A stretch of DNA of 64,000 bases. Origin: Phoronis australis (lineage: Eukaryota > Phoronida > Phoronidae). Within the stretch, counting starts at the first letter, position 1; each line of letters starts with the position of its first letter. The stretch lies in contig NMRA01000098.1 of NCBI GenBank assembly GCA_002633005.1, positions 763,186-827,185 of the forward strand, written 5' to 3'. The position numbers and the translations under genes were made by a program. Below the pieces are notes generated by a model. It ran no database searches. It worked only from the letters and a program-made list of their open reading frames with translations, and was not told the DNA's origin. This document shows, piece by piece, positions 35,234 to 44,500 of this stretch.

Positions 35234-36847
35234 TCAGCCAATTTCATCATAAGCAGGAGGAGAGATGTTATTGCTCAAGAGCTCGTCCTTTGGCAAAAAT
35301 GTTTCCATAGCCGAACATGTATCATGTATTCTTTCCGATGACTCTTCAGTAAATTCGTGTTGTTTATCTTCCTCAAACATCTCTCCTTTATCAATCTCAT
35401 CAATGTCGATGTCTTCATCTTCTAGAACACTCCGTGCACGCAGCAGACCAGTGCAATACACTGTCATCACAAACACAAAACTAAGGAAGATTCTCTCTCT
35501 GTACTTCTCATACAGTTCGTGAACAAAAATAAAACAATCCCACATAAAGCCAAATAGAATAAATAAGAGATTCAACAGGTATTTCAACAAAGCAAAAAAG
35601 TAACTCAAAACAACTCTCAGTTGATCGAAAAACAATTTTAACCACAGTCGTACGACATGATAAACCTCACGTAAATAAACAGCAATCTCAATGAGTATGG
35701 AGTAGACAATCTGTAAAATGAAATCCACAATAAGCCACACATAGTAGGTCATATACCCGACTAAATTCCATGCGTAATACGTTACCATCGCGACATAGTA
35801 AGCCACTGCTTTCCCAGCATCATAAGCAAGCCGAGTGGTTGTCGTAGCAACCCACCCAGCACTGGACAACTTGTGTCCAGCCTGTGTCCAGTTGCCCTGG
35901 TATACGTCCATAGCGAACCCAGTACTTCCTGCGACACCACCAATTACAGCAAGCATGCCCACCCATAAAGCAACTTTCCTCCACTGCGGCAGATTTTGAT
36001 ACCAGTCCACTTGATCCAAAATATTATTTTTCAGTGCATTGAAAGTAGTCAGTACAGTATTCTTAATGCTCTTCACTTTTGCCACAATCCCGTTTTTGAT
36101 CGCTGTTACACTTCCAACAAAATTGTCCTTTAAACGCTTTGCACCAGATGTAATTGCGATACGAATGCCAACAAATAAGTTAACAGTTCCATTTTTGATA
36201 GCGCACACACTTCCATAAATGGCATTCTTGGTACTCACTACAACTGAAACAGTACCATTCCTGATTCCGAACACAAACCCAGTGAAACCATCGTAGATGC
36301 TGAGAAAGAAACCGACCATTCCATTTTTAATTCCGACAAAGAAATTCACAATTCCTGTAAAAATTCCATTGATTGTATTCAAAATGGAGTTTTTAACAGC
36401 CAACAAACAGTTGACAATTCCATTCTTAAATGACACAACAGCATTCACAATACCATTTTGAATAGAAATTATTGTATTTACAATGCTATTTTTTATATTC
36501 GTAATACATCGTATTACTCCATTGAATATTCCAAGAATTGTACCAACTATTGCATTCTTTATACCGCATACTCCATTGACTATTCCATCGCGAACTGCAA
36601 TAACAGTGTTGACAATAGCCCAATAAACAGATAAGACACTGTTGACAATTCCGTCTCGAATACCAATAATAGTTCCGATGATGGCCAACTTTATTGCCAG
36701 GCAAAAATTCCTGACGGCCAGAATCTTGTTATTTATGTAGGTGGCAATGGCATCCCGTACGTTGGTAACTTTGTTGCAGACGGAATTGCGAGCCCGGTCC
36801 AACTGGTGTGTAGTGAATACAACTGGATGACGGACCGCCTGCCACAT
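35234..36847 (-). CDS. Novel membrane protein with 21 gapless 11-residue repeats
   Basis: A 537-residue protein, family not recognised. An acceptor (TGCTTTCCAG) ends at 36863 and leaves a 15-base 5' UTR before the ATG at 36847-36845, so an untranslated exon lies upstream. TGA is at 35236-35234. Residues 51-281 are 21 contiguous 11-mers with no gaps, consensus small-[IV]-[KR]-[ND]-[GA]-I-V-[NG]-x-[VI]-hydrophobic (such as SIQNGIVNAVV, SFKNGIVNCLL, GIKNGMVGFFL). Residues 291-315 look like a membrane segment. Residues 342-440 are extremely hydrophobic and aromatic (AYYVAMVTYYAWNLVGYMTY), with about three more membrane spans, and 452-468 one more. From 472 an acidic tail (EDEDIDIDEID) leads to PPAY at 530-533, a PPxY ligand for WW domains such as those of NEDD4 ligases. 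Eleven-residue periodicity suits 11/3 helices as in perilipins and synucleins, but Gly, Asn and beta-branched residues dominate here. Function unknown. Confidence 0.85.
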   Translation of the reverse strand: MWQAVRHPVVFTTHQLDRARNSVCNKVTNVRDAIATYINNKILAVRNFCLAIKLAIIGTIIGIRDGIVNSVLSVYWAIVNTVIAVRDGIVNGVCGIKNAIVGTILGIFNGVIRCITNIKNSIVNTIISIQNGIVNAVVSFKNGIVNCLLAVKNSILNTINGIFTGIVNFFVGIKNGMVGFFLSIYDGFTGFVFGIRNGTVSVVVSTKNAIYGSVCAIKNGTVNLFVGIRIAITSGAKRLKDNFVGSVTAIKNGIVAKVKSIKNTVLTTFNALKNNILDQVDWYQNLPQWRKVALWVGMLAVIGGVAGSTGFAMDVYQGNWTQAGHKLSSAGWVATTTTRLAYDAGKAVAYYVAMVTYYAWNLVGYMTYYVWLIVDFILQIVYSILIEIAVYLREVYHVVRLWLKLFFDQLRVVLSYFFALLKYLLNLLFILFGFMWDCFIFVHELYEKYRERIFLSFVFVMTVYCTGLLRARSVLEDEDIDIDEIDKGEMFEEDKQHEFTEESSERIHDTCSAMETFLPKDELLSNNISPPAYDEIG

Positions 36848-36862
36848 TGTGCAACAGCGTTT
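36848..36862 (-). other. 5' UTR start and acceptor of the 11-mer gene
   Basis: The minus strand reads TTGCTTTCCAG then the exon at 36862. Any in-frame extension upstream of this acceptor is intronic. I could not place the first exon. Confidence 0.6.
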
Positions 36863-37039
36863 CTGGAAAGCAAAATAAAGAAAACTTGGGTGAATTTTCA
36901 AGACACATTTAGTGTAATGGAACCTTTGACTTAATACTCAAAGAATATTTTTACTAACTTAAAGTTAATTGAATGATTTGGGCAAATGGCACCATTTCAA
37001 ACAAAATGTTGTCTACCTAAGACCTGTGGATATCAATTT

Positions 37040-37205
37040 TGTAATATTTCATGAAAATGCATAAAGGAACTCTGAAGATACAGAGGAAAACATAAAACAT
37101 AAAACTGCCACTAGGGGGCATATCAATGGAGATAGCAGCCGACATCCAATGGACTGGTACGACAGCAAAATCCATTGAAATACATGTACGTGGGCACATA
37201 AAAAA
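37040..37205 (-). repeat. Fragment of the 145-bp monomer element
   Basis: About one monomer with GCCACTAGGGGGCATATC followed by the hairpin-side terminus (GTACGTGGGCACATAAAA). Confidence 0.6.
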
Positions 37206-37404
37206 GGTAAAAGTTTACTGACAGGTAAATCTAAACCAGTTGAGTTTTCTGGTTTTACTCAAAATGTATCGCCAGCTTATGACGAGAACTATAGGTTGGC
37301 AATTAAGTTACCCATGAGGATTACCAACACTGCTCAAGACTGGGCAACCAACTTGGATGACTGGTGTCAGAGTGTCAAACAGCCTATGTAAGTGCAAAGC
37401 TATA

Positions 37405-37860
37405 TAAGTATACATTTTTGCACTGCTGTGGGTAAAAATTTGCCAAATAAAATGTGACACAAAATTAGCATCATTAAAAATAAAACTCTTACTTGGGAAA
37501 ACTGAATATCTGCCGGAGCTAAAAAATTATTTTTCTGCTAATATTATGAAGCGATCCTAAGCAACCACTTTCAGTGCCATGAAATACAGCACCACCTGTT
37601 CACCTTTTTCTGTTTGTATCACTGACTCTTCAATAAACTTTCAACAGCCATTTTTAACACAGCCCGCCCACCAGGAGATATGATGTCACACGGCAACTGA
37701 ACAAAGGACTGCTAAAAAGTTTGATTATGGCAGTATTTGTTCGAGTTGGAAGGAATTGAAGACATCGATGGCCTCCTATAAAGACCTAAGCCTTAAGCTT
37801 ATCCTTAGCCTAAGGCTTAGGCTTAGCTGCAGGATAAGTTGTCTCTCTTTGCGCAAAAGG
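37405..37860. repeat. Mosaic of repeat fragments
   Basis: 37405-37700 matches the start of the GGCACAAAGCTGTATACT family in plus orientation. 37730-37780 matches a foldback arm in minus orientation (GTTCGAGTTGGAAGGAATT). In between is a short CTTAGG/CCTAAG palindromic patch at 37785-37835. Confidence 0.55.
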
Positions 37861-38047
37861 TACTTAATAATTTTGGTGTTTTAATCAGTATGCAGGGAAA
37901 CATATACCCAGGTTTAGAAACCCTGTGTGCCAGCTGGGCGAGTGAGGTAGAAAGTCGCCCGGCCGTTTGCGTCTGTCACAACAAACTTACTGCCAGCGTC
38001 AATAAAAATCATTGTTTCGGGCATTGATGTCACCAACTATTTGATCT

Positions 38048-38893
38048 ACCATATTCGCCCTAATAAGCGCCCAGGGTGCTTAGAAAAATTCATTTCGGAA
38101 AGGGGCGCTTGTTGTAGCCTGAGGCGGTTGAAACCCAGTCTCCGAAACAGGTGAAATCGGAAGCTAGGGTTCATCAAATTTACGCGACTCATCAACACTG
38201 GTCAAGTTTCGATTCCTGGTTTTTACGTGTACAAAATAATCTGGATTCCTGTTAAGGGAGATCTTGACAAACACACAATCATGTTGTTGTCACATGACGT
38301 TTGTTTTGAAGTTCATCTGCGTGTGTTTGCCGAGTGAGGGTGCATGTGCGTGTCATCAGAGTTCATTTGCCTGAGTAGCAGGCCTACGTTTATGCAGCGC
38401 GTGCTTCCTAGCCACGTGCTTTTAACACTGGTCAAGTTTTTTTATTAATCTTCAATTCGCGGTTTCCACGTGTACAAAGAAGTCTGGATTCCTGTTGAGG
38501 GAGAAGATTGTACGGGAAAGATACAATATAATCCCGTTGAAAAGTACGCTGTGTCTGTTCTGAAAGGCCTGACCACAGTGGGACCGTTTCCTCACAAGAT
38601 CAGCAAAACTTATGTGTTCTTTTTGAAGCACTGCGGAAGTTTGAGGTGTACAGCCACTGCTAAATACCGTCATAGTGGCGAGACTCGTGGTCTAGGAATT
38701 CCAAGCACAATGATTTTTCAGGACTGTCGGATATTATTGATAAATTGAAGACACTATTGTAGAATTTTAGAACTGCAGGTAAGGCATTTTTCGCATATGT
38801 ACACGTTCATGGACTGGGCGCTTATTTTAGCGAAGTCTGAAAACGAGTGAGGGGTGCTTATAGGAGCATGGGCGCTTATTAGGACGAATGTTA
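38048..38893. mobile_element. Second ACCGTATT-type DNA element, inverted
   Basis: Starts ACCATATTCGCCCTAATAAG and ends near GGGCGCTTATTAGGACGAAT. The interior matches 11259-12289 in reverse orientation, e.g. TTGAAGCACTGCGG and TCTGAAAGGCCTGACCA. The frame at 38470-38748 is part of the element and is not conserved in the other copy. Confidence 0.7.
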
Positions 38894-39269
38894 TCATATA
38901 ATAATTTTGGTTAAAATGACATTGTACATTACAATAAGAAACCAGATCCAAGAAATATGGTATTTCACTTGCTGTGATGAGCACATGGACCAGTCTTCCG
39001 CCTTTCCCCCCTTTTCTTCGTTTCAGACTAATCAAAAATTCCTTTGTGCATGACCACACACTGAACTCTTGTCTAGACGAATCTCGTAAGGATCGATGTT
39101 TTTTACTGCTGGAGCATCGACACGCTGACCAAACCGAACCTTAAATTCATGATAAAAACAGCATAAGGAGGAAAAAATTTATTCATGTTCATCTGGAAAG
39201 CAATATGCTTTTGCGATCTAAAAATTCGCTAGCCACTGGGGCGATCGACAAGTCAACTTTTACTTGCCC

Positions 39270-40185
39270 AGCACCATTTTTACTCACATTGGCGAGTGGC
39301 TAAGACCTGCTTTCGAACACTCGCACAACAATTCGTGTCGTGAACTGTGCTATATACCTAGTCCTAGCCAGCCAGCTAGCTGTATGAAGACTGTCGTCAA
39401 AATACAGCTAGGTCCCAGTGCGTGTATTTCTTCCGTAGACCCCGAAATTGCACGCAGCCAGTGTAGTTCTGCTCGTCACCGCGCCGTGAAACTTGTATCA
39501 ACATGTAAAGCTAAAGACCGGACGGTGTGCATGCAAAATCTGGGAGTCAACCGACACTCACCTTGCCCGTTATAGCCGTTTAAGTGAAAAACAATGCAAT
39601 AAACGTCATTTTCTTGCGTAACTCTCTGCCTTTTCTAACAATGATAAGTATTTCGTCGTTTTGAAATTCGATTTTTCGGTACCAAAATTCTAAAAACTTT
39701 TAATGAAGTGAAACCAGTTCTGATAATTTGTTGTGACGTGTATGCAATCTTGTGAAAGAACAACAGTTCATTGAAGAATCGGCGAAAAAAAGAAACTGGA
39801 AAATACTGCCAATAGGTGACGCAAAATTTCATGGCGCCGAAAGCCGTCACTAAGGATCGCTCCACAACTTTAGCAGCTGTAGTAATAGCCGAGATTACCC
39901 GACCCGGGAATCGAACCAGCGAACCCCATAACACCGGCAAGCGTGCTAACCATTCAGCTAATAGGCAATTGCCCGTTAGCGAGTCGCTAACACTAACAAA
40001 GGCTCATATAATTCACCAGAAGCACATCTACAACACAGCAGAATAACGGTTGAACGCCATTTTTGCCAACACCGTTAAATAATTTAATTTACTCAAGGAA
40101 GGCTGTAGTTTTTAATGACACTAATTTTGTGTCAGATTTTATCTTACCACTTTTTTACCCACATCGGTGCAAAGCTGTATACTGG
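39270..40185 (-). repeat. Inverted copy of the GGCACAAAGCTGTATACT family with tRNA-like part
   Basis: Reads backwards through blocks of 22442-23760. On the minus strand the tRNA-like portion (39960-39889) is better preserved than elsewhere: A-box TAGCTGAATGGTTAGCACGC and B-box GGTTCGATTCCCGGG. It lacks a credible cloverleaf end to end, so I call it SINE-like. Confidence 0.65.
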
Positions 40186-40938
40186 GGAACCCAATGTTCG
40201 TCCGCCTAAGCATAAAACCGACTTGCTGTTGTACTCACCGAATTATTCCACTTCAAAGTTATGATCTGAATAGGATTCGATTTAACTCTCACAGATATAC
40301 CGCATTCATCGATTCGGAAGTTTTCTTTAATTTGTGCCGAGTTATTTCAAATGTGCACTGCCTTCGGCAGCCATTTTATTGTGACACCTAAGTTCGTCAT
40401 ATGCTGCCCCCTTTTGTAAAAACTGAGAAACATGCAGAAAAAGGCCAACGAAGTAATGAAAATTGCAACAGCCTGTTTTTATTGACATAAACTCGATTTG
40501 AAGCTTTGATGTTGAGCTCTGCACTGTGGTTTCCAATAAAAGCCAATTGGACAACATTTCAATGCAGTTTAATGGTGAACGTGAGGCAAAAATGTTAAGA
40601 ACCCAGCGTATCGCATTTGTCTGCGGATTTTTCCTTTGGCCTTCTAGATCCTACTAGTGCCTGGGACAAACAGATACATTGCATAAACAAACCCTGGATC
40701 ATGTTTTGTGTCCCGTCGGAAGAAAATTTAAATTCGAAAACATCTTCTGAAAACGCACAAAAAAGTGTATTAGTAAAATCTACTGATTTTTAAGTGGTTT
40801 TAAAAAACAATCGGTAAACTCACCGATTTTTGTCTCATTACTTTGATACGTGTTTCTCCCGAGAGGTTAGTACCTAACGTGAAGACGAGCACTCCAAATT
40901 GGAACGCTAAGTCCCGCGTGGTTGCGCTGCACGCGAAA

Positions 40939-40976
40939 CAAGATGGCGGACGAACTTTGGAGCCTGACGAAAATAG
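40939..40976 (+). promoter_or_regulatory. YY1-type promoter motif with a possible mini first exon
   Basis: CAAGATGGCGGAC matches the YY1 core-promoter motif that often lies just inside transcripts and overlaps the start codon. ATG at 40943-40945 begins 11 codons (MADELWSLTKI), then G|GTAACC at 40976. No continuation exon was found. It may instead mark the start of the gene on the opposite strand (the 11-mer membrane protein). Confidence 0.35.
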
Positions 40977-41384
40977 GTAACCGGACGATATATTTATATT
41001 ATGCACTATGCAGCAGCCTTTATACCAAGGCTAACCTAGTCCTAGCTGTCTGTGTTAGTGTGTATCCGCTGACTGGGTAGGTTTCAGCGAAGTACAAATA
41101 TGTGATTACCAAAATTACTTACGGGGCACTGTCATTGAAGGAATATCAGTGCTTGTTCTGAACACAATTCACAAGTTAACACCTGAACGCCGAACGCCTG
41201 AACGGGTGTAAGGAGAAACCCGGAAGCACAAGTTTTTCTACGACGGCCCAATAACATTTATTTACCAATTTAAACATAATGCATTCATAAACGTTAATTT
41301 TTCTTTTTCTTAAATTTTTTATATATTAACTTTAATATTTTAAGGTAATTTATCAAAATAAATATTTACGTAGCTGAAAGTTAG

Positions 41385-41543
41385 TTTGGAGCGTTTTGAT
41401 TACGTCAAATTGCCGTCACGTCAAAATAGTCCAATTATATTAAGCGTTTTCTTCATGCGCTTTGCGCCCGTTCGGTCTTTTGTGCGCCATTCCACCGCTG
41501 TCACGCTTTGTCTTCAGATTGGGACTTCGAGTTTCTTCACACA
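41385..41543 (+). promoter_or_regulatory. SUMO promoter and 5' UTR region
   Basis: Just upstream of the SUMO start codon are two TGACGT/ACGTCA-type CRE-like elements (TTACGTCAAATT and GTCACGTCAAAA at 41401-41426). No TATA box is clear. Start sites are inferred only. Confidence 0.35.
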
Positions 41544-44500
41544 ATGTCTGAGCAACAAGAAAAAAAGGTGAGATGTTCTATAATTGCCCGGCAGATTTGA
41601 TTTCGAAACCGTGCACTATACATGAGGAAATTTATTATGACCGTCGAATGTGTCGACCATTCCGTCGTCTTGCGTGAATGGTGTCGATCGTGCCCGGCAG
41701 CTCAGCATGTCTTTCTCGTTGCCCGGTGTTTCAATAGTTCAGGGATCTCCATTGTGAGATAGATGTCAATCTGATTAAAAAATGTGTATGGTACACAAAT
41801 GCTCTGCTAAGTCACAACAGTGTGACCTACGTGATTCTTATATTTTGCTTTTTACCGGTTTTCTCCTATCCGTCGCCCTGCCGTAGACCTTTGCCATAAT
41901 GTCCATAGCCATAGGCAATTACATTGCCTTGGATGCCTCAGGCATACAGGGGCGATAGTACATCCCCGTAAAAAGTTGCGCATTTCAAATACAGCAAATA
42001 AAATCAAATGCACATGGAGTTATAATTAGCACATGCCATGACTTAGGCAACACATAGCCCCTGGGTTGGCCATTGAGGGGTCATACAATACTAACTTCCA
42101 GTCGCTTCTGTACGCATTCCATTACATGTATTTTAAACGGCCACCAATTCTGAGCTTTCACCTCGTCAAAAATACATTCCACTCTTAAAACTATCATTTA
42201 AAAAACCGCTTACGTTCATCATTTGTCCTTTCTACTTCTATACATATCTTCGATGAGGCTTAGTTGTGAGAATTAAGGTGACTTTGGTGAAGAATTCCAA
42301 CTCCACTTTTTTGTTTGCCGTTAAATTTTTCACCACGTGCTCGATAACCACAAAGTATGTCAACTGAGTCACGGGAGTTAGGCAAACAAAGGCTAGCGCG
42401 AGACTGAGCAAAGCGCATGACGCTAGCGCGTGACACTTACAAAATAGCATGATAAGGTATCAGCTTAAATTTGTAAGATTTGTGTCCCTTGGTCTTTTTA
42501 TTCGTCAACATGCGTGATTTCTCGTAACTTCTTCAAAATGGCACCCGGTAAGAGAGAGTCAAGCAAACTGCGACAGATTTTCATCAATTTGTTCAAGTTT
42601 TGGTGACTGTATTGTTTCCAGGGTCATGGTATGTGTTAATTACAACTCCATGTTCCTATGTGTATGGTTCATTTGATTTTATTTGCTGTATTTTGAAATG
42701 AGTAACTTTTTGTGGGGATGTACTATCGCCCCTGTATGCCTGCGGCATCGAGGGTGATGTAATTGCCTATCCATGATGCTGAATACAATTTAGTCAACAT
42801 AACATATCCATGAAAATCTGTCGGCGATTCGCTTGAGTTTCTCTCACCGGGTGCCATTTTGAGGAAGTTACGAGAAATCACGCCTTTTAACGAACAAGAA
42901 GTCCAAGGGACACAAAACTCACATATTCCACCTGATATCTTCCCATGCTATTTTCCAAGTGTCACGTGCCAGGTCACGCGGTTCGCTCAGTCTCGCTCTA
43001 GCCTTAGCCGAACTCACGTGACTCAGTTGAAATATTTTGTGGTTATCGCGTGCGCGGTGAAAAAGTTAACGGTGACCAAAAAGTGGAGTTGGAATTCTTC
43101 TCCAAAGTCACCTTAATTCTAGTAGATAGGCTTCATTGAAGATATGTGTAGAAGCAGAAAGGATCACTGAAGAAAGTAAGCTCATTTTTAAGTGATAGTT
43201 TTGAGTGTGGAGTGTATTTTTGATAAGATGAAAACTCCAAATCGGTGACCGGATATGGCCTACGGCCCTTCTAAAATACACGGGACGAAATGCGTACAGA
43301 AAGCGATGGGAAGTATTGTAGCCCCTAACCAGCCAATGGAGGGGCTTCGTGTTGCCTATAATGTCCATGGAGCAGCTCAGGCGGTCTCCATATAGCATCC
43401 TGTTAAGTCGCTGATAAGAGGTCCTGTGATTTGTTCTCACATCATCCCTAATCAAGTTTTTTTATTCACGTAAAATGGTATGAATGTACCCGTTGCTAAG
43501 TAAATTAACATGAAAACTTAGCAGATTTTTTGTTGTCCTGTGCAGGAGTTGTCTTGGCAGGAGTTATCCTGAACTGACTGGAAAGCATTTACATTTCCTG
43601 GTTTTGCCTCTGTACAGGAGCCAAAGAGAAAACAGGTTGCTCTGGTATTGTTCTGAAGCCCCCTCGACTCCCACTCCCCATGACCCCCTCAAACCCCAGG
43701 GCCCACAACCCCTTTGTCCCACAACCTGTGGCAATAAAATGTATCTTTGCGCTCTGCTTCAAGTCTGATGGTTAAAACAGAAAGTGGCATAAGATCGTGA
43801 TCTGAAGTTGCAAATTGTGAGCTTGCTATCATCACAGAAATACTTCCGTGAGCGGCTATCAATGCACTTGTTAGACTAAACTCAGGGAGAGAGTACGTTA
43901 ACTTGAATGGTCATAATTTTTTCAAACTGTACTTACTGAAGAAATTACATATTCATAAGTTCCTCGCATTCTCCCAAAAAAGCTTGAATCTGCCATTCAT
44001 TGAAGAGTAGACGAGATGATTGCACTTTGCCGGGAACAACATTTGTAACATTGGTACGTATTTGATTTGATTTGACCACTTTTTTTCTGGTTTTGGCTTT
44101 CAAACTTGCCGAATTGACTCTTAGTTGCCAAAAATCAGGGAAAAGTCTGCCCGACTTGTTGGTCCAGCAAGTCAGCACTTGGTCTATGTTCAGATCAGGT
44201 GGAGCTTGTCGAGGGGTTGTGGACAATGAGTTAAGGGGGTCATGGATCATGGTGGCCGAAGGGCTTTTAGAACAATCCGTTGCGCTGCTCTCTGAAAACT
44301 GGTTTCTAGCCATTGATTTTAGGTCCCAAAGACTTGAAGGCAAAGCACAATTAAAGGGTACTGGTGACATATAGCCTTGGTTCAAAGCTGTATACTAAAT
44401 ATACAGCTTTGCACCAATGTAGGTAAAAAAGCTGACCATATAGAATCTGACACAAAATTAGTGCCATTTAAAACTACACTCTTCCTTGTGTAAACTAAAT

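Noticed and set aside
37785-37835. CTTAGG/TTAGGC run that looks telomeric
   Set aside because: Only about two units, interrupted and palindromic; too short for a telomere-type array.
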